In this document: positions 8,864 through 18,290 of the stretch, in pieces | Position numbering within the stretch: position 1 is the first letter of the stretch | Layout of the letters: each line of letters opens with the position of its first letter | Assembly (NCBI GenBank): GCA_017642935.1 | Contig: JAEPOK010000002.1 | Location: 62,001-126,000, forward strand | Reading direction: 5' to 3' | DNA length: 64,000 nt | Source of the DNA: Hyphomicrobiales bacterium | GTDB lineage: Bacteria; Pseudomonadota; Alphaproteobacteria; Rhizobiales; MH13 | Translations under genes and position numbers: made by a program | The notes under the pieces: model-generated | What the model was told of the DNA's origin: nothing | The model's database searches: none | What the model saw: only the letters and a program-made list of their open reading frames with translations

Positions 8864-10090
8864 TCAGACAACTGCTGACAGGGTACCGAACTGACTGCCT
8901 TCGAGAAAATGGGCAGCCAGGATCGGCTGGTAGGCCGCGCCCATCGCCGCCGCCGATCGACCGAGCTGACCGGCCTGGACCGCGATCGGCGATATTTCCT
9001 GCGTATCCAGCTCTTTGAGGGCGCTGCGCATGCGCGCGATCATCTCGTCCTTGATGGCCTGGGGAAAGCCACCATCGACCACGGCTTTGGCCACATCAAC
9101 GACGGCGGCGGCCGAAACCGCCGCAGTGGCGAGTGCCCGCGCGGTGTGCGTGACCCAGGCATCGACACGCGGATTTGCCAAGCCCCACTCAGCGGAGTCG
9201 CTGCGCAGGCGTATGCCTTCACCGGCTTCAGCTGATAGGTCGCGCTCCAACATGTAGATCGAGGCGCTGTGGACTAGCTGGTTCGGCTGGGCATCGATAT
9301 TGTCGACCATCAGCGTGCCGAATGCACCGGCATTGCCTGTCTTGCCAAAGAACACCTGCCCGCCAAGCACGACTCCACCGCCGACAAAGGCGCCGACATA
9401 AAAATACAAAAAGTCAGAAAGCGCCTGCGCCGCGCCGAACATCAATTCGCCGCTGCAGCCCATGCTCGCATCGTTGGCGAGCAGAACAGGCAGATCGGTG
9501 AAGGCCGCAAAGCTGGTTGCGAAATCATAAGCCCGCCACGCCGCCATCATCTCTTCGGGCGCACCGGCTGCATCGGCCTTTTTCCAAAGGCCAAACGGCG
9601 AGGCAACCCCGATGCCCACGATCCGGCTGCGCAAGTGGGCCGGCAGGGCCTTTCCAATGGACGCAATGCTTTCGTCCACGAAGGCGTCAATCATCTCCGG
9701 CAGGGGGTAGGCGTAGCGCGTGGCGCGGGTTGCGACGACCTCGCCAACCATGTTCATCAAGATGAGATCGGCGCCGCGCCGGCCAATGCGAAGCCCATAG
9801 GCGAGCGCACCTTCAGGGTTCAGCGACACCGGAATGGAAGGCTTTCCGACGCGTCCCTTTTGCGGGGTGCCGCGCAAAAGCATGCCGTCAGCTTGAAGCG
9901 ATCGGGTGATGATCGAAGCGGTCTGCGCCGACAGTGACGTCAGGCGCGCGATCTGCGAACTGGCGACCTGCCCTTCGTTCTTCACCACCGAAAGAACCAG
10001 GCGCTCATTGTGGTTGCGCAACCGCGACGGGTTGGCCCCGTCGCCGCTGGCGGCGCTACGGCTCGGTGCTGTTCGCGGGCTTTGTTCCAT
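8864..10090 (-). CDS. ROK-family transcriptional regulator (candidate frc operon regulator)
   Basis: DNA-binding repressor/activator of 408 residues. Residues about 28-85 form a winged helix (NERLVLSVVKNEGQVASSQI, then ARLTSLSAQTASIITRSLQ). Residues 100-390 form a ROK sugar-kinase-like domain with GIGVASPFG, LLANDASMGCSGE and GAFVGGGVVLGG. The zinc motif CxCGxxGC of many ROK proteins is absent. It is divergent from frcB with AT-rich palindromic DNA between, so control of frcBCAK by a sugar ligand is likely. It also lies 131 bases upstream of the BMP-importer operon on the same strand and could affect it. Assignment to frc is inference. Confidence 0.85.
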   Translation of the reverse strand: MEQSPRTAPSRSAASGDGANPSRLRNHNERLVLSVVKNEGQVASSQIARLTSLSAQTASIITRSLQADGMLLRGTPQKGRVGKPSIPVSLNPEGALAYGLRIGRRGADLILMNMVGEVVATRATRYAYPLPEMIDAFVDESIASIGKALPAHLRSRIVGIGVASPFGLWKKADAAGAPEEMMAAWRAYDFATSFAAFTDLPVLLANDASMGCSGELMFGAAQALSDFLYFYVGAFVGGGVVLGGQVFFGKTGNAGAFGTLMVDNIDAQPNQLVHSASIYMLERDLSAEAGEGIRLRSDSAEWGLANPRVDAWVTHTARALATAAVSAAAVVDVAKAVVDGGFPQAIKDEMIARMRSALKELDTQEISPIAVQAGQLGRSAAAMGAAYQPILAAHFLEGSQFGTLSAVV

Positions 10091-10117
10091 TGCTTCCTCT
10101 GGACCCAGCCTAGGCAG

Positions 10118-10130
10118 TTTAATTATTAAA
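10118..10130. promoter_or_regulatory. candidate operator between the ROK regulator and frcB
   Basis: Perfect inverted repeat TTTAATTATTAAA (arms TTTAAT/ATTAAA around one T) in a locally AT-rich stretch at 10116-10149, in a GC-rich genome. A possible -35 element TTGACG for frcB follows at 10148-10153. ROK regulators typically bind AT-rich palindromes. Position fits a shared divergent control region; binding is inferred. Confidence 0.45.
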
Positions 10131-10265
10131 TCAAGTTTACTTATTTATTGACGCGGGCCGGACCGTCTGCTTACCTTGGCGCTCATCTCGCGCCCAGACC
10201 GCCAGTTTGGTGCGGTGCGTGGTGGACCAAAAGGACCCAAGAAAAATGATCCTCGGGAGGAACCT

Positions 10266-11306
10266 ATGAAGAACCTAATCGCAAGCACCGCCCTTGTTGC
10301 TGTCGCTGCCGCCGGTTTGGCTGGCACGGCGTCCATCGCATCGGCCGACAATCATGGCGATGTTTCGGCCTGCCTGATTACCAAGACCGATACCAACCCG
10401 TTCTTCGTGAAAATGCGTGAAGGTGCATCGGCGGCCGCTGAGGAGCTTGGCATTGAGCTGTCCTCCTTTGCTGGACGCATTGACGGTGACCATGAAACGC
10501 AGGTTGCTGCCATCGAGACGTGCATCGCCAACGGCGCGAGCGGGATCTTACTCACCGCGTCGGACACCTCAGCCATCGTGCCGGCCGTTCAGCAGGCGCG
10601 CGACGCGGGCATCTTGGTGATCGCGCTCGATACACCGCTGGAGCCGATTGACGCCGCCGACATGACGTTTGCAACCGACAATTTTCTCGCCGGTGAGTTG
10701 ATCGGCCAGTGGGCGGCAGCCGCCTTAGGCGATGATGCTGCCGATGCGCGCATTGCCATGCTCGATCTTGCCGTTAGCCAGCCGACCGTTGGCGTGCTGC
10801 GCGATCAGGGCTTCCTGCAAGGCTTTGGAATCGACCTTGGCGATCCCAACCGGTGGGGTGATGAAAACGATCCCCGCATTGTTGGCAACGAGGTGACCGC
10901 CGGTAATGAGGAAGGTGGTCGCCGCGCGATGGAAAGCCTGCTGGCTGTCGATCCCACGATCAATGTTGTCTACACGATCAACGAGCCTGCTGCCGCTGGC
11001 GCCTTTGAGGCGCTGCGCGCCATTGGCCGCCAAGATGATGTGCTCATCGTTTCAGTCGATGGCGGTTGCCCAGGTGTCCAGAATGTCGCTGACGGCGTTA
11101 TCGGTGCGACATCGCAGCAATATCCGCTACTGATGGCATCTCTCGGTATCGAAGCAATCGCCGAATGGGCGGCCAATGGCACGGCCCCGGCTGCGACCGA
11201 AGGCAAGGACTTCTTCGACACTGGCGTTGCACTGGTTACCGACAATCCTGTCGATGGTGTGGACAGCATCGACACCGCCGAGGGCATGGACCGCTGCTGG
11301 GGTTGA
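10266..11306 (+). CDS. frcB: fructose-type sugar ABC transporter substrate-binding protein
   Basis: Periplasmic sugar-binding protein, 346 residues, of the RbsB/FrcB family. The start at ATG 10266 follows GGGAGGA at 10254-10260 and gives a clean Sec signal peptide ([20 protein letters not shown], cleavage after SIASA, mature [10 protein letters not shown]). The mature part contains [25 protein letters not shown] and [15 protein letters not shown], typical type-1 periplasmic fold segments. Operon order binding protein, permease, ATPase, kinase matches Sinorhizobium meliloti frcBCAK, which imports fructose, ribose and mannose. The gene symbol rests on that order and the FrcK-type kinase. Confidence 0.85.
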   Translation: MKNLIASTALVAVAAAGLAGTASIASADNHGDVSACLITKTDTNPFFVKMREGASAAAEELGIELSSFAGRIDGDHETQVAAIETCIANGASGILLTASDTSAIVPAVQQARDAGILVIALDTPLEPIDAADMTFATDNFLAGELIGQWAAAALGDDAADARIAMLDLAVSQPTVGVLRDQGFLQGFGIDLGDPNRWGDENDPRIVGNEVTAGNEEGGRRAMESLLAVDPTINVVYTINEPAAAGAFEALRAIGRQDDVLIVSVDGGCPGVQNVADGVIGATSQQYPLLMASLGIEAIAEWAANGTAPAATEGKDFFDTGVALVTDNPVDGVDSIDTAEGMDRCWG

Positions 11307-11340
11307 TCTGACACCTGCCTTTGCAAGACACTTCGGCAAG

Positions 11341-11365
11341 AAGGCGGGCTTCGGTCCGCCTTTTT
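11341..11365 (+). terminator. hairpin with T-run between frcB and frcC
   Basis: AAGGCGG (11341-11347) and CCGCCTT (11356-11362) form a 7-bp stem with an 8-base loop, followed by TTT. It lies 34 bases after the frcB stop and before frcC. In binding-protein operons such elements often stabilise or partly terminate the message so that the binding protein outnumbers the membrane subunits. Confidence 0.7.
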
Positions 11366-11418
11366 CAAACAAGCCAGGATCAACCTGGCATTGAAATTTA
11401 GGAAACGTGGGAGCTGGG

Positions 11419-12480
11419 ATGTCACAGACCGACGACTACGAAGCCGCCGCCGGTGGCGCCGATGCGCAAGTTGCCGCCTTCACCGATGACCGCCGCGGGC
11501 TGCTGGGCACCATCCAGCACGCTCTGCACACCAACCCGGCTTTGGTGCCGCTGATCGTTCTGATCGCATCGATCATTATTTTTGGCATGCTGCTCGGGCA
11601 GCGGTTTTTCTCGCCCTTTGCTCTAACGCTCATTCTCCAGCAGGTGCAGATCGTCGGCATTGTTGCGGCGGCGCAGAGCCTTGTGATCCTGACCGCTGGC
11701 ATCGATCTGAGCGTCGGTGCCATCGCGGTCATTTCCTCGGTGATCATGGGCCAGTTCGCTTTTCGCTATGGCCTGCCGCCGGAGATCGCAGTCGTCTGCG
11801 GCCTGGTGTTCGGCACGGCGATTGGCACCGTCAATGGCTGGCTTGTCGCGGTGATGAAATTGCCGCCCTTCATTGTCACGCTCGGCATGTGGCAGATCGT
11901 GCTTGCGGCCAACTTCCTTTACTCAGCCAACGAGACCATCCGCAGCCAAGACATCGCCGCTGACGCGCCCGTGCTGCAGTTGATGGGCAGCAGTTACAAT
12001 GTTGGCGGTGCCATCTTCACGCTCGGCGTGATTTTCATGATCGTGCTTTTTTTGCTGCTGTCCTATGTGCTCAAACACACCGCCTGGGGACGGCATGTCT
12101 ATGCCGTTGGCGACGACCCTGAGGCCGCACAACTGTCCGGCGTCAACGTCACCAAGACGCTGATCTCGGTCTATGCCGTCGCAGGCCTCATCTGCGCCTT
12201 TGCCGGATGGGCCATCATCGGCCGCATTGGCTCTGTCTCGCCCACATCGGGGCAATTGCTCAACATTGAAAGCATCACCGCCGTGGTGATCGGCGGCATC
12301 TCGCTCTTTGGCGGTCGCGGCTCGATCATGGGGGCATTTTTCGGCGCCTTGATCGTTGGCGTGTTCACGCTTGGATTGCGGCTCCTCGGCGCGGATGCGC
12401 AATGGACGTTCCTTCTCATCGGGGTGCTCATCATCGCCGCCGTGGCGGTCGATCAGTGGATCAGAAAGGTAGCCGCCTAA
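11419..12480 (+). CDS. frcC: fructose-type sugar ABC transporter permease
   Basis: Inner-membrane permease of the RbsC/FrcC family (BPD_transp_2), 353 residues. I start it at MSQTDD (ATG 11419), which has GGGAG-type bases just upstream; an in-frame GTG at 11407 is possible. About ten membrane segments are visible; the family motif ILTAGIDLSVGAIAVISSVI appears near residue 95, and GRIGSVSPTSGQLLNIESITAVVIGG near residue 275 is the conserved coupling loop. Its TAA stop overlaps the ATG of frcA (TAATG), so the two are translationally coupled. Confidence 0.88.
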   Translation: MSQTDDYEAAAGGADAQVAAFTDDRRGLLGTIQHALHTNPALVPLIVLIASIIIFGMLLGQRFFSPFALTLILQQVQIVGIVAAAQSLVILTAGIDLSVGAIAVISSVIMGQFAFRYGLPPEIAVVCGLVFGTAIGTVNGWLVAVMKLPPFIVTLGMWQIVLAANFLYSANETIRSQDIAADAPVLQLMGSSYNVGGAIFTLGVIFMIVLFLLLSYVLKHTAWGRHVYAVGDDPEAAQLSGVNVTKTLISVYAVAGLICAFAGWAIIGRIGSVSPTSGQLLNIESITAVVIGGISLFGGRGSIMGAFFGALIVGVFTLGLRLLGADAQWTFLLIGVLIIAAVAVDQWIRKVAA

Positions 12481-13262
12481 TGGAACCGATCCTCAAAGCG
12501 CGCGGGCTGGTGAAGCGCTATGGCAAGGTCACCGCGCTCGACCATTGCGATTTCGATCTCTTGCCTGGCGAAATTTTGGCCGTCATTGGCGACAACGGCG
12601 CCGGCAAATCCTCGCTGATCAAAGTGATCTCCGGCGCCGTGGGACAGGACGCGGGCAAGGTGATGCTGGAAGGCAAAGAGGTGCGGTTTTCCTCGCCCAT
12701 TCATGCGCGTGAGGCCGGCATCGAAACCGTCTACCAGACCCTTGCCATGTCACCGGCGCTCTCGATTGCCGATAACATGTTCATGGGCCGCGAGATCCGC
12801 AAGCCAGGAGTCATGGGCAGCCTGTTCCGTCAGCTTGATCGCAAGCAGATGGAAAAACTCGCCCGCGACAAGCTGTCGGAGCTCGGCTTGATGACCATTC
12901 AAAACATCAACCAAGCGGTAGAGACGCTGTCTGGTGGTCAACGCCAAGGCGTGGCCGTGGCGCGGGCTGCCGCTTTTGGGTCCAAGGTCATCATTCTGGA
13001 TGAACCAACTGCGGCGCTCGGCGTGAAAGAAAGCCGCAAGGTGCTTGAACTTATCCAAGATGTGCGCAGCCGCGGTATCCCGATCATCCTGATCAGTCAC
13101 AACATGCCCCACGTGTTCGAAGTGGCCGACCGCATCCATGTGCACCGGCTTGGCAAGAGATTATGCGTGGTGAAGCCGGATGACTTCACCATGTCGGACG
13201 CCGTGGCCTTCATGACGGGCGCCAAGAAACCACCTGAAGACGCCGTACCGCAGGCTGCCTGA
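12480..13262 (+). CDS. frcA: fructose-type sugar ABC transporter ATPase, single domain
   Basis: ATP-binding subunit, 260 residues with one ABC domain, which distinguishes FrcA from the double-domain RbsA/MglA type. Walker A GDNGAGKSS, Q-loop TVYQTLAMSP, signature ETLSGGQRQGVAVARA, Walker B VIILDEPTAALG and switch His in LISHNMPHV are all present. The start ATG at 12480 overlaps the frcC stop. A protein of this kind probably works as a homodimer on the FrcC dimer. Confidence 0.9.
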   Translation: MEPILKARGLVKRYGKVTALDHCDFDLLPGEILAVIGDNGAGKSSLIKVISGAVGQDAGKVMLEGKEVRFSSPIHAREAGIETVYQTLAMSPALSIADNMFMGREIRKPGVMGSLFRQLDRKQMEKLARDKLSELGLMTIQNINQAVETLSGGQRQGVAVARAAAFGSKVIILDEPTAALGVKESRKVLELIQDVRSRGIPIILISHNMPHVFEVADRIHVHRLGKRLCVVKPDDFTMSDAVAFMTGAKKPPEDAVPQAA

Positions 13263-13296
13263 CTGGCCGCACCTGCTCGCTCAAGAAAGACCGGCT

Positions 13297-13971
13297 ATGT
13301 CGGACGTGATCACCCGATTTGACGATTTGGTGGATGCCCTTGGCGATCCAGCGACCGACAAGCGGCGCCTTATCGCCATCGTCGGGGCGCCAGGCGGCGG
13401 GAAATCGACGTTGAGCGAGGCCCTGGCTGAGGCGCTTAATCAGCGCGACCCTGGTGCGGCGTCAATTCTACCCATGGACGGCTTTCATCTCGACGACGAT
13501 GTGCTGCGCGCGCGAGGCCGCCTGGAACGCAAAGGCGCGCCTGACACCTTCGATGTTGGAGGCCTCGTTCATATGCAACGACGCTTGGCTACCAATGAGG
13601 AGGCCGAGATCGCCGTCCCGCTGTTCGACCGGACGCATGAGGTGTCACGTGCCGGCGCGCGGATCATTCCTAATTCGGTGAAGACCGTTCTGGTCGAAGG
13701 CAATTACTTGCTGTTGGCAGAACCCCCTTGGGATCAACTCGCCGCGTTCTACGATCTGACGGTACAAATCGATGTGTCGGAGGAAGTCTTACGTGCCCGT
13801 CTGGTTGAGCGTTGGCGCGAACACAAACTGCCAGAAGAGGTGGCGCGGCGGCGGATTGAAGACAATGATTTGCCGAACGCGCGCCTGGTGAAAGCAGCCT
13901 CTCGTCCGGCTGACATTGTTTTTCGGGAGGCTGCCACAGCCTTTGGAGCAACCGCCAGGTCGGTCGGTTGA
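13297..13971 (+). CDS. frcK: FrcK-type P-loop kinase of the fructose operon
   Basis: Cytoplasmic P-loop kinase related to uridine kinase, phosphoribulokinase and pantothenate kinase, 224 residues. Walker A is GAPGGGKST near residue 31; LPMDGFHLDDDVLRARGRLERKGAPDTFD is the conserved nucleotide-kinase stretch; VEGNYLLL is the Walker B-like strand and RWREHKLPEEVARRR the lid. In S. meliloti frcK lies at the end of frcBCAK. The phosphate acceptor is unproven: it may be a sugar or a nucleoside. It starts 34 bases after frcA, so it is probably cotranscribed. Confidence 0.8.
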   Translation: MSDVITRFDDLVDALGDPATDKRRLIAIVGAPGGGKSTLSEALAEALNQRDPGAASILPMDGFHLDDDVLRARGRLERKGAPDTFDVGGLVHMQRRLATNEEAEIAVPLFDRTHEVSRAGARIIPNSVKTVLVEGNYLLLAEPPWDQLAAFYDLTVQIDVSEEVLRARLVERWREHKLPEEVARRRIEDNDLPNARLVKAASRPADIVFREAATAFGATARSVG

Positions 13972-13983
13972 GCGACAGAGCCG

Positions 13984-16863
13984 CTAGGCTGGACGACGTA
14001 AAAGAGCCGTCATCACCGCATCACGATGCTGCTTCTGTTGTTCTGTCGGATTGAGTTGGCGAAGCATACTCAAGGCTTCGATCCGTGATGCTTCCACAAT
14101 CGCCTGCTCGGCACGCTCAGCCTTGCTGAAGAACCAGCCCTGGACGCCATGGCAACCAAGCTGGCGCACAAGTCTTAGCTCATCTTCAGTCTCGACGCCC
14201 TCGGCAATCACCCTCAAATCCAGTCCCTTACCAAGGCTGACAATGCCGCGAAGAAGCTTGCGTTTCTCAACGCTCTGGTGCGCCGAGGAGACGAAGGTAC
14301 GGTCAATCTTCAACGCGTCGAATGGCAACTGATTGAGATAGCCGAGCGAGGAGTACCCCGTGCCGAAATCATCAAGCGCCAGTTGGATGCCGCGCTCTTT
14401 CAACCGCGTCAGTATTCCATTCAATCGGTCGATGCTTTCGGCCGCGAAGACGCTTTCCGTCAGCTCGATGCAGAGCAGTTTCGGATCGAGCTTGGAGCTT
14501 TCAAGAGCGCCGTCGATCACTTTTTCCAAGTCACCATGCCAGACCTGCGCGGCGGACACGTTGACGGCGATTGTGCGCGGCGGCAGTCCATCATCGATCC
14601 AGGCCTGCGCCTCGTTGCACGCGGTCTGCAGAACGAAGGCGCCGAGATCGGCGATGAGATGCGAGCTTTCGGCGATCGGCACGAACTGGCTGGGTGGAAT
14701 AAAGCCACCGCCCCCCTTCGGCAACCGCAGCAAGGCTTCAAAGCCACCAACTCTGCCCTGTCGAATGTCAACCACGGGCTGGTAGTGCACCTCGAAACGC
14801 TCTTCATCGAGTGCTGATCGAACCTCGGTTGCCAGCGACAGCCGGGCACTCAGCGCCTCGCTGTAGCTGTCATCATAATAGGTTGTGCGCCCTCGGCCGC
14901 TTTCCTTCGAGGCGTAGAGTGCAAGGTCAGCGAACCTCAACAACTCATCGGGATCGTCGGAATGGACGGGCATGAGCGCAACGCCAACACTGGCGTTGGT
15001 GCGCACCGTGCCCAGCGACAAAGTTGCCGGATGACCCATGCTCTCAATGATGCGCGCGCACAGACAGTCGAGCGCCTGACGGCTGACATTGCCTTCCACA
15101 ATGACCGCGAACTCATCACCGCCGAGGCGCGCGACGAAGTTCTCTTCGCGCACCACATTGGCAAGCCGGCGACCGACAATGCCAAGCAATTGATCACCGG
15201 CCTCGTGGCCAAGCGTGTCGTTGACCTCTTTGAAGTGGTCAAGATCGAGAAGGATCAATGCGGCGGTGTGATCGGCATTGCGCGCCGCATCGCTGATCCG
15301 CTTCAACTCGCGGGTAAACAGCGTGCGGTTGGCCAGCCCCGTCAAATTGTCGAAATAGGCGAGCTGCTCCAGTTCACGGGCCGCGGCGCGTTCTTTGGTG
15401 ACATCCTGCATTGTGCCAAACAGCGCAAACGGTTCGCCCTTGGCGTCCCGCTCCAACGTGCATTGCAATTGCAGGTCGATTTGCGTGCCATCGCCTCGTT
15501 CCACGCGGAACGTATCGCTTTGGCGTGTACCGGTTTCGATCGCGCGATTGCGAAACTCTGCCAAGCGTTCACGGCTGCCGTCTATGTAACAGCGGCTGAC
15601 ATTCTCCACGGACATATCAAGTTTTTCGGGGTCAAAGCGCATTAGCTCGTAGCCACGTTCGTCCCACTCGACGGTCATGGTTTCGAGGCAAACACGCCAG
15701 CTGGCCAGCTTGCCAAGCCGTTGCGACTCCATCAAATCGCGCGACTTATGCTCGATGACGGCATAACTTTCTTTCAGGGCGCGATCAGCTTCTGCTTCGG
15801 CCGTGTCATCCTTGATGACGCCAACGACGCCAACAACTTCACCATCTGGCCCGAACTCAGCCTCCATGTGCACCAGCATGTCGATGATATCGCCGTTTGG
15901 CTTGCGGTATTGCGAGCGCGCTACCGTCGGCTCACCTTTCTGCCAAGTTCGCTTGAAAGCAGCGTGCTGCAGATTGTCTTCAATCGAAGTGCCCTCTGGC
16001 ACGACGTCGCCTTCCTGGATCACCGACAAGGGTACGAACCCCTCTCTGCGATCCATGTCGTACATGTCGATGAGTTCCTGTGACATCCACAGGGGATCGG
16101 CCTCGGCATTAATCGCGCGCCAATGTCCCATCTTGGCGATCTTAAAAGACCTGGACAAAAGACCGGCGCGCTCATCCAGTTCCGCGCCAATACTGCCAAC
16201 CGCCTTGGCCGCATCACGAGCCAGTGGACGAAAGATGAAGATCGCCACCAGAAGCACGAAGCTGAGCGCGATGAAGACCCAGATGCCGTGCACACGCATG
16301 GCCAAAGCCATCTCTTGTTCGGCGGTTTGGGTGTAGAGTTCAACGGCCTGATCGAGCCGAACAAGGAGCCCATTTTCTGCGTTCATACGCTGAAATTCAA
16401 TGGCCTCACGGAACTCCTCCGGCGCGTTGGCAAACGCCTCATAGGTTCGAATGAAGCTCGCCACCATGTTTTCCAGCCCACGACCAGCGGGTGCGTAATG
16501 GTGGCGCAAAGCAGCGGTTGCTTGGGCAGGGGCCGGTTCGCCATCGCGGCCCTCCGTCAGATAGACGTGTGCCTCACGCATGCGCTCGACAGCCAGGCGA
16601 ATATCGCGCAACGCGCGATTACGGCGATAGGCGTTCGTTTCAGAAAGAACGCGATCGGGAAGCAGTGCCAAGCGCTGCGATAACATGCGCTGCGAGGCAG
16701 CAACATTGATGATCTCACCTTGCTGGCGATTGACGTCGAGTATTTGATTGACTTGAAATGCGCCGATGATGATCGAGGCGGCGACCAAAGCCATGGCGGC
16801 AATGTATTGCCACGTATAGCGCCGGCGAAGCGCCACTTCATCATACGCAGAATCATCGTTCAT
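13984..16863 (-). CDS. membrane-anchored PilJ-N/PAS/GGDEF/EAL cyclic-di-GMP protein
   Basis: Signalling protein of 959 residues likely to make and/or break down cyclic di-GMP. Order: membrane helix near residues 20-42; a type IV pilus methyl-accepting (PilJ-type) sensor region with NVAASQRMLSQRLALL; second helix near 190-212; two PAS domains (about 230-360 and 370-500); GGDEF with RLGGDEFAVI near 580; EAL with FEALLRL near 707, ELTESVF, DDFGTGYSSLGYL and AEGVET. Both catalytic signatures are intact, so it could be bifunctional. I use ATG 16861-16863, since the longer in-frame start is a TTG inside a palindrome. It is convergent with frcK. Signal sensed is unknown. Confidence 0.93.
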   Translation of the reverse strand: MNDDSAYDEVALRRRYTWQYIAAMALVAASIIIGAFQVNQILDVNRQQGEIINVAASQRMLSQRLALLPDRVLSETNAYRRNRALRDIRLAVERMREAHVYLTEGRDGEPAPAQATAALRHHYAPAGRGLENMVASFIRTYEAFANAPEEFREAIEFQRMNAENGLLVRLDQAVELYTQTAEQEMALAMRVHGIWVFIALSFVLLVAIFIFRPLARDAAKAVGSIGAELDERAGLLSRSFKIAKMGHWRAINAEADPLWMSQELIDMYDMDRREGFVPLSVIQEGDVVPEGTSIEDNLQHAAFKRTWQKGEPTVARSQYRKPNGDIIDMLVHMEAEFGPDGEVVGVVGVIKDDTAEAEADRALKESYAVIEHKSRDLMESQRLGKLASWRVCLETMTVEWDERGYELMRFDPEKLDMSVENVSRCYIDGSRERLAEFRNRAIETGTRQSDTFRVERGDGTQIDLQLQCTLERDAKGEPFALFGTMQDVTKERAAARELEQLAYFDNLTGLANRTLFTRELKRISDAARNADHTAALILLDLDHFKEVNDTLGHEAGDQLLGIVGRRLANVVREENFVARLGGDEFAVIVEGNVSRQALDCLCARIIESMGHPATLSLGTVRTNASVGVALMPVHSDDPDELLRFADLALYASKESGRGRTTYYDDSYSEALSARLSLATEVRSALDEERFEVHYQPVVDIRQGRVGGFEALLRLPKGGGGFIPPSQFVPIAESSHLIADLGAFVLQTACNEAQAWIDDGLPPRTIAVNVSAAQVWHGDLEKVIDGALESSKLDPKLLCIELTESVFAAESIDRLNGILTRLKERGIQLALDDFGTGYSSLGYLNQLPFDALKIDRTFVSSAHQSVEKRKLLRGIVSLGKGLDLRVIAEGVETEDELRLVRQLGCHGVQGWFFSKAERAEQAIVEASRIEALSMLRQLNPTEQQKQHRDAVMTALLRRPA

Positions 16864-16875
16864 GAAATAACGCCC

Positions 16876-16906
16876 TATTGTATCGCGCGGATACAATAAC
16901 GTTATT
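16876..16906. promoter_or_regulatory. two overlapping palindromes just upstream of the GGDEF/EAL gene
   Basis: Arms TATTGTATC (16876-16884) and GATACAATA (16890-16898) are a perfect 9-bp inverted repeat around GCGCG. The second element, AATAACGTTATT (16895-16906), is a perfect 12-bp palindrome overlapping it. They lie 13-43 bases before the start codon, where a repressor would block transcription or, in RNA form, the first hairpin would hide the start region. The binding protein is not known. Confidence 0.6.
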
Positions 16907-16998
16907 TGTGTTGATCTAAGAAATGGTGAAGCGTCTCAACAATCAAAAATAAGGTTAGCTGATTTAGCGTTTAAGGTAAACAAATTCTTGTCTTTGAA

Positions 16999-18159
16999 CT
17001 ATCCAGAGTAGGTGCCGACGCTCTCGTCGAGAAAAGCATTGTTGGCCTTGCGGATTTCGGCCGCTGCGTCGTCGTAAAGGAACGGCAAGAACGCAAATCG
17101 CTGGCCACCCGTGATTGGTAAGGCCTCGTGTAACAATGAGCAGGAAAAGATCAGCGCGCCGCCGGTTGGTGGATTGTAGACCGTGTCGGAGTATTCAGGG
17201 AAGGTTACACCACCGCCTTCAAAGTCTTCAGCGTTGAGGTTGATCGAAACAGCGAAGCGACGATGGGCCGTCCCTTTGGTGGTGTTGTCGCGATGAGCCT
17301 TGAAATACCCGCCCGTGTCCGCGTCGTAGCAGCACACAATATACCGTTCCATGCGTGTCACTTTGAATTGGAACGCTTTTTCGATCTGCGGTGCAAGGCG
17401 CCAATAAATCCGATGCATCGCCGCCTCTCGCAGGCGCTCATCCTCAACTAGGCAGTCAAATCGCTTCTTGGCGGAGTTATCGAGTTCAACCAGCGTTTTA
17501 CCGTCACGCTCGCGGGTAACGCCGGAGGCTTCTCCGCCATTGGCCCGGTAATAGTCCAAAAGCGAGTCACAAAAGTCCGGCTCAAACACCCGCGGCACCA
17601 TCAAAACCGGAGCTGGCGTGGCAACACCGGCATGGTGCAGGGGGTCGCCGGTGGCCTCCAAGGTTGCCAGCGCCTGCTCGGTGTCGCTCGGAGCAAACGT
17701 TGCCATCACCCGCATAACCGGATCGACCAGAAACCACCCGGCCGGCATCACGCCGGCCTGTGGTTCTTGCGCTGCACCGGTGACGCCAAAAATGTCATGC
17801 AGGCCATTGGATTGATCGTGGAACACCAAAAGCGCCCCATCCAAAGCGATCAGAGCGCGCGTCTGCCGTGTCTCGGCGGCGTTGCTCGCCAGGGCGATGA
17901 CGCGCTTCGCCGGATCGAACAGAGACTGCGCGCTTTCCATGGGAGCCAGCATGGCAGCGCAGTCTTTGGTGCCTTGTGGCGGCAGGAAGCCAACTAGGGT
18001 GTAGCGCCCTCCGAGCGACCCGAATGCAAACCGATCATTGGACCGGGTTGCCGAATAGCAAAGTGGCACGGCTTCTCCAAAGCGCAGCGTTCGCAGGCGC
18101 TTGGCTGGCTCGGTTTCAACGGATGGTTCGAGGGGACGGGCTGTCGCGGCGGCTGTCAT
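16999..18159 (-). CDS. thioredoxin-fold domain fused to 2-oxoglutarate/Fe(II) oxygenase
   Basis: 386-residue two-part protein. Residues about 25-170 resemble the peroxiredoxin/AhpC fold (FGSLGGRYTLVGFLPP, later GWFLVDPVMRVMATF), but the usual peroxidatic TxxC is not obvious; one Cys occurs in GTKDCAAML (C67). Residues about 190-365 are a prolyl-4-hydroxylase-type double-stranded beta helix with iron ligands H289 and D291 (FKAHRDN), H344 (LLHEALPI) and 2OG-binding R354 (GGQRFAFLPF). The oxygenase half should be active on an unknown substrate. It stands alone, downstream of ptsN on the same strand. Ends with stop at 16999. Confidence 0.8.
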   Translation of the reverse strand: MTAAATARPLEPSVETEPAKRLRTLRFGEAVPLCYSATRSNDRFAFGSLGGRYTLVGFLPPQGTKDCAAMLAPMESAQSLFDPAKRVIALASNAAETRQTRALIALDGALLVFHDQSNGLHDIFGVTGAAQEPQAGVMPAGWFLVDPVMRVMATFAPSDTEQALATLEATGDPLHHAGVATPAPVLMVPRVFEPDFCDSLLDYYRANGGEASGVTRERDGKTLVELDNSAKKRFDCLVEDERLREAAMHRIYWRLAPQIEKAFQFKVTRMERYIVCCYDADTGGYFKAHRDNTTKGTAHRRFAVSINLNAEDFEGGGVTFPEYSDTVYNPPTGGALIFSCSLLHEALPITGGQRFAFLPFLYDDAAAEIRKANNAFLDESVGTYSG

Positions 18160-18290
18160 TGGCGGGTCTTGGTCGCAAGGGTCAAAGGGATGGCCGAGGC
18201 CAAGCCTGACGCTAGCGAGTGGCGCCTAATGTATGGTTAACAAGCCATGAACAAACGCTTCGGGGAGGCGGAGCCCCAGACGTCGACGCC

